From Phyllostachys edulis (lineage: Eukaryota; Streptophyta; Magnoliopsida; Poales; Poaceae), in contig CM070562.1 in assembly GCA_036346405.1 (NCBI GenBank), positions 64,322,195-64,386,194 of the forward strand: DNA of 64,000 nt, given 5' to 3'. Position 1 is the stretch's first letter; each line of letters begins with the position of its first letter. The position numbers were made by a program, and so were the translations under genes. The notes below the pieces were generated by a model, which had not been told where the DNA came from, did not search any database, and saw only the letters and a program-made list of their open reading frames with translations. Of the stretch, positions 35,426 through 46,516 are shown in pieces.

Positions 35426-36045
35426 GACCAGGTACAATGGATTTATGTTAACCGTTTAAACTATTTTTAATATATAGTATTTTAATGTAGTTTCTTTAGT
35501 GCATAAAGAGTGTTAGAATATTATCTTTCTAATGTATGGTTTCTTATGATGTATTATCTTAGGCTGTTTCATTTAATTACATGTATGATCTTTACTAGTA
35601 TTTGAGTATTGTAGTCCATTTGTGACATGTACTAAAGCAATACATGTTTGTTGACACACCGCACGGGATTGATCACAATAAATTTTATACGTGGGATTTC
35701 GATACCGAACCAGTATCCAGATTAGATACTAGAGTATCCTCTCTCTTCATTAACTATGGTGCCACATCATCATTTTATCTACATAGCAGCCTTATAATTA
35801 TTGTCACATAGGATTTTTTGCTGACATAGATGAAAGATAATGAAGAGAGAAAAAGATATTGTCTACAATCCTGCAGTCGACTATAACACAAGAAACAAGA
35901 AAAGCATTAAACGATTGTGTGTTCTATAAAGACAACTAAAAAGACAACAACCGTCTATACCATTGTATGAGCTATTTTTAGTGTTGTCTACAGGTGACAT
36001 AGAGAGTTGCTATAGACAGAGCTGTCTATACCATTGTACATGCCC
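35426..36045. mobile_element. MITE copy 1 (TTA/TAA target)
   Basis: The left end GACCAGGTACAATGG and the right end CCATTGTACATGCCC are inverted. The flanks are TTA (35423-35425) and TAA (36046-36048). The right 250 bp closely matches the neighbouring element at 36049-37100 (for example CAAGAAACAAGAAAAGCATTAAA). The 3-bp target suggests PIF/Harbinger. Confidence 0.65.
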
Positions 36046-36048
36046 TAA

Positions 36049-37100
36049 GAGCATGTACAATGGGTTTATGTCAGCCGTCTAAAATCATTGCTGACGAGGA
36101 TATAATAATCTTCATTTTATCTTTTATCTATAATTCTTATTATAGGTAAATATGAAGTCATATGGACCCTAAGTATACCCCTTAATGTTATGAGGGAAGA
36201 GCCTACTGGGTGGTCGTAAGTTCTTCTATGACCACCCCTATAGTCGTAAATTATGCTACGACTATTCCATAGTCGTAAGTCTTGCTACAACTACCTCATA
36301 GTCGTAAGTCTTGCTACGACTACCTTATAGTCGTAGGTTCTTCTACGACTCGATTAAATTCGACCACCTTATGATCAATTAAACCTACTGAGACAAGTGG
36401 GCCTTATTGATTAAGGGATTCAAACGATCATTATCTGTTGTTACTCTGCGAAGTAATGGCACGTAATACTCCATTATATCTCGGTATATAGTGTTGGGTG
36501 GCGTGGAGGAGTTAATCTGGTGGTGATTACCAACGACGCCGTTCTGAGGATGTGATGGCCGCTTCACACGGAGGAACCGCGCTCCTTCACGTACTATAAA
36601 AGGCGACAATCGAGAAAGGAAGGCGGATCAATCGGCCATCAGAATACAAGCACTATCTGTAATAGTCTTAGTTTTTCCCCGATTGTTCGTAATACACTCA
36701 ATACCATACACACACAGGGAGTAGGGTTGTTATTCTCTCCGGAGAAGGCTGAACTCAGTATAAAATCCCGTGTCAATCTCTGCGTGATTCCATTCTAGGA
36801 GACCCCCCGAATCAAACAATCTTTACGTAAGTTCGGTTCTAAAACACCGACAGTTGTCACGTAAGATTTTTGTTAATGTGGATGAAAGAGAATGAAGAGA
36901 GAGAGAGAAATATTGTATACAATCCTATAGTCGACTATAGCACAAGAAACAAGAAAAGCATTAAAAGATTGTGTGTTCTATAAAAACAACTAAAAAGACA
37001 GCAGCCGTCTGTACCATTGAATGAGTTGTCTTTAGTGCTGTCTACAGGTGACATGGAGAGTTGCTATAGACAGCAGCTATCTATAACATTGTATATGCCC
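36049..37100. mobile_element. MITE copy 2, split by a solo LTR
   Basis: It begins GAGCATGTACAATGGG immediately after the TAA shared with copy 1 and ends CATTGTATATGCCC, followed by TAA at 37101-37103. Without the 761-bp LTR (36092-36852) it is about 290 bp, a shorter derivative of the same family as copy 1. Confidence 0.7.
36092..36852 (+). mobile_element. solo LTR, TGACGAGGAT family, copy 1
   Basis: It starts TGACGAGGATATAATAATC and ends GTTCTAAAACACCGACA, identical in layout to copies at 43711 and 54715. Inside are repeats of AGTCGTAAGTCTTGCTACGACT, a TATA-type stretch (ACTATAAAAGGCGACAATC) and the 3' sequence CATTCTAGGAGACCCCCCGA. The flanks ATTGC and GTTGT share only TTG, so the TSD has decayed. 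Confidence 0.85.
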
Positions 37101-37103
37101 TAA

Positions 37104-37429
37104 CACTCGTAGCAGTGAGTGCAGACAGCTCCGTCACCGCTGGATTCAGCAAAATTCGCTAAATCAAACACAGTTTCCGGCTTTCGTCTGAATAAAGGGA
37201 AAACCGTCCCAAACAGACGGCTTTTCTCGAAACTAGAAGCTGTCGAGGCCGAGGGACAACTTCCCACCCCTCCCTTTCCAACTTTACCCCCGAAGTTAGA
37301 GGTAAATTATGCGCTTTTGTCATCGCACAAAATCCCCAACCCAAAGACTGAAACCCTAGCCACCCACGCCTGCTTGCTCTCCTCTTCCTCCTCATGCGCG
37401 CCCTCTTCCTACCAGCGCCCTTCCTCCCC
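37104..37429. other. pre-insertion flank of the gypsy element
   Basis: GC/CT-rich sequence with an AAACCCTAGCC motif common in plant 5' leaders, ending in TCCCC, the target duplication of the gypsy element. It resumes at 49781. No gene is recognised across the rejoined site. Confidence 0.4.
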
Positions 37430-40400
37430 TGTAACATCCCTATTTTCTGGGCTTTTTGAAAAATTTAAAAACTTTAAAAATTAACCATTTGGTTTTATTA
37501 ATTCGCCAAAACTTAATTTGTAATTTAGAATTTTAAAAGCAATTTAATTTGAATTAATTAAAACTTGAACCAATTGAAGTTTGTTTAAGTTGAGTTTCGT
37601 TAGATCTTAAAGTTGGTTTTTCCTTTTGCCTTATGTTAAAAATAATTATTTGCAAAAATTAAAAGCAATAGTTAAGCTGAAAATATTTTTATTAAGTTCT
37701 AAATAATTCAAGAGATTTCTGTGAATTTTCCTAAAATTTTTGGACGGCTTAAGCTATTTTCTAAAAATGCTTTTGCTTTTCTGGTATTTTCTAAAATCGA
37801 AAAACCTTAGAAAATCCTCCTTTGGCTCTTGGGCAATTCCTTGACTCGTTCTCATTCCTCTGCCTCTTGACCTTGCCGCCATTCCAAGTGCCTCACACTT
37901 GGGACCGTCGATCGAATCGGACGCTTTGCCATCGTACCTTTCCCGTTCTCCCTCTCTCTCGCTAACGATTAGGGTCGCCTTGTCACCAGACGCGCTCGGT
38001 CGTCTTCAACCTCCGCCACCTGGCGCCAGTGCTCTCGCTGCGTTCTCGTCGCCGCATCGCTTCCTCGCCATAGCCTAGCCCTACCTTGTCCCTTCAGTGC
38101 GCCGCCTTCCTTCTTGCCCTTTGTCCCGTGCTCCTGCGCTTCTCCTCGCATGCGAATCTCGCCCAATCAAGCAGCTCTCGCCAGAGCCCTAGCGCTTATC
38201 CCGTCTCGTCTGTTCGCCACCGCGCCCGCCTCCATCGCGCCTGTGCGCCCCGCTTTCCCCTCTTCCCCGCACGGTCAAGCCAGACCCTCGCCCGCCATTA
38301 AAGCCGGCGTGACACCCCCTCCTCTTCCTCCTCCTCCGGGCCTCCCCGAGGTCTATTTAAGCGAGCACCGGACGCATCTCCCTCTCCTCTCTCTTTCTCC
38401 TCACCTCAATTCCCCTCTCTCTCTCTGAGCTCGCCGTAATCGGAGCTCCAAGCGCCGCCGGCCATGGAGCTCTCCGCCGCACCCGTCGCTGCCGTCAAGC
38501 CCCTTCGACCGCCGTCGACCTCACCCCCGGCATCGCCAAGCCGAGGCCTTTGGTCGCGACCTCCTCTTCACCGAACCTCACCGAGCCCCCCATGCATGTG
38601 AGCCGCGCCGGTTTCTTCCGCCAATGACCTTCCGTGCCGCCATATCGTCAAGACCATGCGCACCAGCATCGCCGTGAGCCCCTCTTGCCGCCGGTGTCCT
38701 CGCCGACGACCATCTCCCGACCAAACGACGGCGACCCTTGGTCCCGTCTTGTGCATGCTTCGGGTCGGCGTGGCAAGCCACGTGGTCGCTAGGTCACGCC
38801 CGTCACGCCACGTCACCCTTTTGCTGACGTGGCTGCCCAGCCAGTGCCGAGTGGAATTTCCAGGTTTTTCTTTAGAAAATTAATTCAGGAAAATCAGGAA
38901 ATCTCCAAATTCATCATTTTATGTGTTTTTCCAACTTCCTTTGGCCATAACTTCTTCATTCGAACTCCGATTCGAGTGATTCAAATTTCTAAATTCCTCT
39001 AAATTAATTGTCTTCCTATTAGTATTTATTTTGTATTTATTTGAATTTTATTTGGAGTTATTTTATTTATTTAGCTTTGTTCACACGTATAGATTCCAGC
39101 GTTTCGGACGATTTCGCAGACCCGACGACCGAAGCACCTTTACTCTTCAACGAAGGCAAGTCATAGACCTTTGATCATATTGAACCCATCTTTATAAAAG
39201 TATATTGTTTGATATAAATATGCATTGCTAATTTTATAATAAATAGTTTCGGGATTAGTTAATTACCTAATTGCCATTATACCTCCTTGATAAATTGTGA
39301 ACGACATGTATCCTTGAATGACATAAATCCTTGGACACCTTAGGATGGTTAATTATTAGTTGGATATTATTGAAATACCAACATGGGTATCGTGTTATGC
39401 TTAACCAATGCTTTAGTTATACGATAGACTCATGATCTCATACTCAAGGAATGAATGAATTTGACTAAAGGAAATTATGGAACCGTGGCGGAGCCACTAT
39501 TGATAAAAGATGTTGTGCCATGACTAGGGTGGTCATTTGGCCGGGTTAAACCGAAAATGATTTATGCTTGGACGAGTGGGTGGTGGTAAAAGGTGGGTGT
39601 CGTAACGCACATTTGGAATGCGGAATGTCTCGTCTAAGCAACCAACTAAGGACTTAACCTTGAACCATTGATCTAGCCCTTAACCGTACAACCACATGTC
39701 TAGACTGGGATAGACCTGGTTGACTAATTAGTAATGTTTTGTTTCGGTTCTGTCTTAGTTGGGAATGACACAAGAGGGGGCCCGTAACGGCGAAACCTTA
39801 GTGGTCAGAACCGAGTCAAAACAGAACTTTGTAAATGCCTTGTCACATACTCTAGACTGCTTACCTAAGGTAGTGAGCGGTGGCATAGATCTATGCCGAA
39901 CAAACTAGAGAATTCGTGTCTTGTGGGTCAAGCTGCACAACCTCTGCAGAGTGTAAAACTATTCGAATAGCCGTGTCCCCAGTTATGGACATGCCTGGTG
40001 ATTTCACGCAAGGGGTAGACCTTTTATCGAAAGTGTTGGAATGGGTTGGTCGAATCTTGTAGATGGTTGTTGGTTGGGAAGTGAACGGGGTGTTCACTAG
40101 TTGTTGCAAAGAAAATTGATTACTTATGTATTAATCTTTTAAATTGTGCTTTGCAATCTACTTACTGTATTTACTGTCAAATATTGCTTTCTGCAAAATA
40201 GCCATAAAGCTATCCTTGTCAAACCTTGCATGAATATTACTTGCATACATTTCTCTGCGACTTGTTGAGTACATTCAAAGTACTCACGGCTTTGTGCCCT
40301 CTGGTTAATCAGTCGCTGAAGAAGAACCTGGAAGCAACGAGTTCTATGAAGATGACTTCTTTGAAGACTATGCGAATTAGGTCACGTCCTTCACTCGATT

Positions 40401-40668
40401 GCCGGTGGGCATATTGTGTGACCTCCACCAGATGTTTCATTCTCCGCTGCAAGTTTACTCTGTTATCTTTAGCCCTGCGTGGCAACTTTTGTAAGACTTG
40501 ACCATAAGGTCTCTTTTGCTTAATATTATTAATTTGTCTGCTTCATCTATTGTTTGGTTGTGTGGTTATGATTACACCAATGTTGTAACTGTATGAGCTA
40601 GCTACTGATCATGGGACTAGTTCAGAATACACAGAGGGTCCTGAGGTTGCATACTCGGGGTCCCGACA
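37430..40668 (+). repeat. 5' LTR of the gypsy element
   Basis: It starts TGTAACATCCCTATTTTCTG and ends GGGGTCCCGACA. It consists of an AT-rich leader, a GC-rich block (37855-38830), then AT-rich sequence. The segment from about 38830 to the end is nearly the same as 47950-49780, but the GC-rich block differs from its partner by many small indels. Confidence 0.95.
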
Positions 40669-40672
40669 GCGG

Positions 40673-40684
40673 TGGTATCAGAGC
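40673..40684 (+). promoter_or_regulatory. primer-binding site (tRNA-iMet)
   Basis: TGGTATCAGAGC, four bases after the 5' LTR, is complementary to the 3' end of plant initiator methionine tRNA and would prime minus-strand DNA synthesis. Confidence 0.9.
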
Positions 40685-41199
40685 CATATCGACTGTAGGA
40701 CGTAACCATAGTTAGCATGGTCGTTTAGTCAAGACTTCAAAACTTTATTTTATAAATCAAACCAACAATTAACCTGAATAGTATTCTCCTCTCATCTTAC
40801 TCTATTCTTCCTCATCTTATGCTAATCTCTCCTTATTCCATTCTCAATGTGTGACTTCTTATCTTTTCTGAACCTTATTTCTGGATGTAAAGTGACCCTC
40901 TTATCTCGATAATCTCTATAGAATCGAGCTTTGCTTGAAGTCGCCCACCCACATAAGATAGATTAGTAGTACTGTTACCCTTTTCAATTTCAGTATCGTT
41001 TAGTCCGATAGATAGGGCCTTTGGCTTGAGTTTTGTTGCCTCTTATAGCTTTCCGGCTATTTGTTCATTGGGTTAAACCGACTTTCCCCAATTAGGTTGT
41101 CCCGTCTTTCTCCCTTTTTCTTACTTGTCTTTGTGCTTTTCTCTCTTTCCTATCGTGCTTTCTTCTTCTCGTCTATTAAACCTGAGAAGATCTGTGCAG

Positions 41200-42410
41200 A
41201 TGGTTCAGACCCGCAACTCGGCAAGTCAGGATGAACCAGTGGACCCCGTTACACCATCAACCCCAGCCGCAACAACAGATCAGGGTTTGAGACAGTTCAT
41301 GGCAGCACAGGCGCAGTTGATGAATGCAATGATGCAGAACATGAACCAGATGATGACTCAACAGAATCAGACAGCTGCCACTCTGCTCACCGTGCTGAAC
41401 CAGAACAACCAAGCAGCTGCCATGCCACCTCTGCCCCCACCAGCTTTTCATCAGTCAAAGCTGGCAGAATTTATGAGGACCTATCTATCTACCTTCTCCA
41501 GCTCCTCCGAGCCTTTGGATGCAGATGACTGGCTGCGCTCTACTAAAAAGAAGCTTGCCATTACCCGGTGTGATGACCGTGAGAAAGTTCTGTATGCCAC
41601 ACACCAGCTGGAAGGCACCACCGTAGAATGGTGGGAGAACTACTACGCCGCCCATGAAAACCACCAGAACATCACTTGGACTGAATTTTCAGCAGCCTTC
41701 CGTCTCTCTCATATTCCCGACGGAAAGCTAGAAATGAAGAAAAATGAGTTTCGTGAGCTGAAATAAGGGAACCTGTCAGTAAGTGAATACCTCAACAAGT
41801 TCACTCAACTCTCTCGTTATGCCCAAGAGGATGTTGCCACCGATGATGCTCGTCAGAAGCATTTTAAGAGAGGACTTAACCCTAGCTTGAAGGTTCAGGT
41901 CGTTGGCAACGACTATGCCAATTTCCAGCAACTAGTAAACAAGGCCATGCTCATAGAAGAGTCACGTCGTGAACTGGTGGAATCTCATAAAAGGAAGATG
42001 ATGCAGCATGGTACTCATCAAGGTCATCCGTAGAGGGCCAGAATGAATGCTCAACACCCAGCTCGTTCTATTTCTCTTGTCACCTTCAGAACCCCCGCAA
42101 CGGCACCTCGCCCGGCTGCCCCAGGATTCCGCAGCTTCAACAACAACACCAACAACCAGTAGCCAAGAAACAACAATCCTACCGCAGGAATCACCTGTTT
42201 CAACTATCAGCAACTGGACACTATGCCAGCAACTACCCGCAAAAGCAAGGACCATCACCAGTCAGATTCAACTTGGGAGCTACCCCGACCAGAACTCCCA
42301 TGCCAGGAGCAGGACGTGGAGCACCTCAGACTCCAGCTGCACCAGCCAAGACCCCTCAGACTTTCGGGAGAGACCGTGTGAACCATGTCACAGTGGAGGA
42401 AGCCTAGACA
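41200..42410 (+). pseudogene. gag of the gypsy element, broken
   Basis: The structural polyprotein starts MVQTRNSASQ and has a Met/Gln-rich N-terminus and a retrotransposon gag core (SSSEPLDADDWLRS, TTVEWWENY). TAA at 41764-41766 interrupts the frame, which continues in register as NLSVSEYLNKFTQLSRYA, and TAG follows at 42031-42033. In the zinc-knuckle region (42190-42235) two expected Cys codons read TAT and TAC (Tyr), and the frame changes, so the nucleic-acid-binding motif is lost. Confidence 0.9.
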
Positions 42411-42422
42411 GCCCCAGACGTC

Positions 42423-43710
42423 GTGCTGGGTAAGTTCCTAGTAAATTCAGCACCTACTACAGTTTTGTTTGATTCTAGAGCTACCCATTCATTTGTTTCT
42501 CGGAGTTTTGCTGCAAAGCATCAGCTAAAGGTTCTGACTCTTAAAATTGCTATGTTGATTCATTCACCTGGTTCGGAGTTGAGTATGAACCAAGGCTGCC
42601 CTAAGGTTAAAGTAACCATAGAAGGGGTAGAATTTCTAGACAACCTCATAATCGTCAATGCCAAATCTTTAGATGTGATTTTGGGCATGGATTGGATTGC
42701 TGATCACCAAGCAATTTTAGATTGTGGTGGTAGAAGCATCACTCTGGTCAGCCCAGATGGAACCAAAGTAAAGTTTGAAGCCTCTACGGAAAAGTATGAT
42801 GGAGCCTTAGTTTGCAGTGTCAGTGCTTTATCTGTGAAAGATGTGCCAGTGGTCAGAGAATTTTCAGATGTCTTTCCTGATGATCTACCTGGAATGCCAC
42901 CAGACAGAGACCTAGAGTTTGTCACTAACCTAGTTCCGGGAACCACACCCATTTCCAAGAGACCCTACCGTTTGCTGGTTGATGACTTAGTTGAGCTGAA
43001 GAAGCAGATCGAAGAAATGCAAGATAAATGATTTGTCCGACTAAGTTCTTCGCCTTGGGGAGCCCCAGTGATTTTTGTCCCTAAGAAGGATGGTACCCAG
43101 CGGATGTGTGTGGATTACCGCTCTCTCAACGAAGTCACCATCAAGAACAAGTACCCTCTGCCCAAGATCGATGATTTGTTTGACCACTTAAAGGGAGCCG
43201 GAGTGTTCTCCAAGATAGATTTAAGGTCAGGTTACCATCAGTTGAAGATTCGCCAAGAAGATATACCAAAGACAGCTTTCTCAACCCGATATAGACTGTA
43301 TGAGTATACGGTCATGTCTTTTGGATTAACCAATGCACTGGCATACTTTATGAACTTGATGAATAAAGTATTCATGGAGTATCTGGATAAGTTCGTCATT
43401 GTCTTTATTGACGATATCCTAGTTTACTCTAAGAGTGAAGAAGAGCATGAAGAGCACCTTCGCTTGGTTCTGAATAAGCTTAGAGATCATCAACTCTATG
43501 CTAAATTCAACAAGTGTGAGTTTTGGATGAAGGAAGTTACCTTTTTGGGACACGTCATGTCTGCAGAAGGAGTCGCCGTCAACCCTAGCAAAGTCAAGGA
43601 TGTGCTCAACTGGGAGTCACCCAAGTCAGTACCTTAGATCAGAAGTTTCCTTGGAATGGTAGGATACTACCACCGGTTTATAGAAGGATTCTCAAGAATA
43701 GCAAGACCCC
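42423..43710 (+). pseudogene. gypsy protease and reverse transcriptase, broken
   Basis: The aspartic protease motif reads DSRATHSF where the family has Gly after DS, so the catalytic triad is altered. ILGMDWI follows. The reverse transcriptase keeps MCVDYRSLNEVT, KIDLRSGYHQLKI, the catalytic FIDDILVYS and FLGHVMS. Stops lie at 43029-43031 (TGA) and 43635-43637 (TAG). The domain runs into the solo LTR at 43711. Confidence 0.92.
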
Positions 43711-44462
43711 TGACGAGGATCTAATAATCCTCATTTTATCTTTTATCTATAATTCTTATTATAGGTAAATATGAAGTCATATGGTCCCTGAGTATACCCC
43801 TTAATGTTATAAGGGAGGAGCCTACTAGGTGATCGTGAGTTCTTCTATGACCACCCCCATAGTCGTAAGTTATGCTACGACTACTCCATAGTCGTAAGTC
43901 TTGCTACGACTACCTTAGGGTCGTAAGTTCTTCTACGACCAAGTCAGCTACGACCACCTTAGAATCAATAAAACCTACAGGCGAGTGGGTCTAATTGATT
44001 AAGGAATTCAAACAGTCATCATACGCTGTTATTCTGCGAAGTAATAGCACGTAATGCTCCATTATTTCTGATATATAGCTGTTAGGCGACGTGGAGGAGT
44101 TCATACACCGGTGATTACTGCCAACATGCGCCCGTTACGGGATGCGATGAGGCGCCACATCACCTGGAGAAACGGCCACTCCTTCACGGACTATATAAAG
44201 GCGGCAATCAGAGAAGGAAGGGACAGATCGGATCGGGCTATCAGGAAGACAAGCACTATCATCTGTAATAGTCTTAGTTTTTCTCCTGATTGTTCAGAAT
44301 ACACTCAATACCATACACACACAGGAGTAGGGTTGTTATTCTCTCCGGAGAAGGCCTGAACCTGTATAAAAATTCCCGTGTCAATCTCTCTGCGTGATTC
44401 CATTCTAGGAGACCCCCCGAATCAAACAATCTTTACGTAAGTTCGGTTCTAAAACACCGACA
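43711..44462 (+). mobile_element. solo LTR, TGACGAGGAT family, copy 2 (nested in pol)
   Basis: It starts TGACGAGGATCTAATAATCC and ends AAAACACCGACA, 752 bp, with a perfect TSD ACCCC (43706-43710 and 44463-44467). It includes repeats of TAGTCGTAAGT...CTACGACTA and a TATA box (GACTATATAAAGGCGG near 44189). It splits the gypsy pol, so it is younger than that insertion. Confidence 0.97.
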
Positions 44463-46480
44463 ACCCCTTACCCAATTGCTGAAGAAGGAAAAGAAATTTA
44501 CTTGGACGCCAGAATGTGAGCAAAGTTTTCAAGAATTAAAGAAGCGTTTGACCACTGCCCCAGTGCTGATTCTTCCTGATGTTCGGAAGGTTTTGAGATT
44601 TTCTGTGATGCATCTCGTTAAGGTCTCGGTTGTGTTTTGATGCAAGAAAGGAAGGTAGTAGCATATGCTTCATGCCAATGGAAGCCTCATGAAGCCAATT
44701 ACCCCACTCATGACTTAGAATTGGCTGCCGTAGTGCATGCTTTAAAGATTTGGCGCCATTACCTCATTGGTAATCGCTACGAAGTTTACACGGATCATAA
44801 GAGCTTAAAGTACATCTTTACTCAAGCTAATATGAACATGAGACAAAGAAGATGGTTGGAATTGATCAAGGATTACAACATGGGAATTCATTATCACCCA
44901 GGCAAAGCAAATGTTGTAGCAGATGTTTTAAGTAGAAAGACCTACTGCAATACTCTGATGATCAAGGAAGGTCAGCCAGCATTGCATGAAGAATTTCAAA
45001 AGCTCAAGCTCGAGTTAGCCGAAGAAGGTTACTTAGCCGCCCTGGAAGTACAACCAACTCTTCAAGATCAGATCAAGAAAGCTCAAGAAGAAGATACAGA
45101 TGTCAAGGAAATCAAGAGAAACATGAAGCAGGGTAAATCCTTAAGATTTTCAGAAGATGAGCAAGGTGTCATATGGTTCGATAAGCGTATTTGTGTACCG
45201 GATCAGAAGGAGCTAAAACAGTTAATACTCAAGGAAGCCCATGAAACCTTATACTCCATTCATCCTGGAAGCACTAAGATGTATCAAGATCTCAAGGAAT
45301 TTTATTGGTGGCCTAGCATGAAGCGTGAAATTGCTGAGTATACTGCACAATGCGATGTTTGCCAGCGAGTTAAAGCTGAGCATCAGAGACCTGCTGGACT
45401 TTTGCAACCTTTGAACATACCTGAATGGAAATAGGGAGAAATTGGCATGGACTTTATCACTGGTCTGCCAGGAACTAAAGCTGGATATGATTTTATCTGG
45501 GTAATTGTCGATCGCCTAACAAAAGTGGCTCATTTTATCCCAGTCAAGACTACCTATTCAGGAGACAGACTTGCAGAATTGTATATGGCAAAGATAGTAT
45601 GTCAGCATGGAGTACCAAAGAAGATCGTGTCAGATCGAGAAACCTAGTTCACCTCAAGATTCTGGCAGAAACTACACAGCGTTTTGGGCACTAATTTGAA
45701 TTTCAGTACAGCCTACCACCCTCAGACAGATGGTCAGACCGAAAGAGTAAATCAAATCTTAGAAGATATGTTGAGAGCCTACGCTCTAGAGAACCAGACC
45801 AGCTGGGACCAAATGCTACCTTATGCGAGTTTTCTTACAACAACAGGTCATCAATCAAGTCTCTGAGATGTCCCGTTTGAGGCCCTTTACGGAAGAAAGT
45901 CGAACACCTTTGTATTGGTGAGTCGGCGAAGGGCAAGTGCTTGGACCGGACATCCTAAAGGAGGCGAAGATCAAGTTAAGTCAATCGAGAAAAAGTGAAA
46001 CGATCCGGACACTGCATGAAAAGTTATGCCGATAACCGTCGTCGAGATTTAGCTTTTGTACCTAGAGATCATGTGTATCTGAAGGTCTCACCTCTCAAAG
46101 GATCGTCGCCAGAGTCGATGGAAAGCTTCGCACCAAGATACATTGGACCTTTTAGGTTCTAGTCGAGAAGAGGAGAAGTTGCTTACAAGTTAGAGCTCCG
46201 CCTCGGTTGTTAGATGTGCATGGCGTCTTTCATGTGTCTCAATTGAAGAAGTGCTGCGAGTGCGAAGAAGCAGATCTTGGTTAGAAGCGATGGACTTGCA
46301 AGAAGATCTAACCTACAAGAAGCGACCCATCAAGATCTTGGAAGTGTGCGAGTGTGTGACACGAAGCAAGATCCTCCGTTTACGCAAAGTTCGATTGGAG
46401 CAATCACAGAAGAAGAAGTCACACGGGGGCGTGAAGAAGATCTCAAGGCCGAGTTCGCACCTATTCTCTAGTCAACTTTG
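44463..46480 (+). pseudogene. gypsy RNase H and integrase, broken
   Basis: The RT connection (LLKKEKKFTW) leads to RNase H with FCDASR, then TAA at 44619-44621, then GLGCVLMQ, YASCQWKPHEANYPTHDLEL and YTDHKSLKY. The integrase has the zinc-binding HPGSTKMY...CDVCQRVK, and the core with MDFITGLPGT, YHPQTDGQTERVNQ and DD35E spacing. TAG stops lie at 45432-45434 and 45645-45647. After about 45865 the frame changes repeatedly through LAPRYIGPF-like and HGVFHVSQLKK segments to a chromodomain-like end (EEVTRGREEDLKAEFAPI). Confidence 0.92.
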
Positions 46481-46489
46481 AATCTCGGG

Positions 46490-46516
46490 TTGAGATTCCG
46501 TTTAAGGGTATAGGTT
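46490..46516 (+). promoter_or_regulatory. degenerate polypurine tract
   Basis: TTTAAGGGTATAGG sits immediately before the 3' LTR, where the plus-strand primer tract is expected. It is less purine-rich than in active relatives. Confidence 0.4.

Noticed and set aside
35093..35470. A 125-codon plus-strand frame upstream of CTL
   Set aside because: It is Arg/Ser/Gly-rich with no domain and overlaps the CTL promoter region and a MITE end.
37119..37484. A 121-codon frame starting MQTAPSPLDSAKFA
   Set aside because: It crosses the gypsy LTR boundary at 37430, so its C-terminal part is LTR sequence; no family is recognisable.
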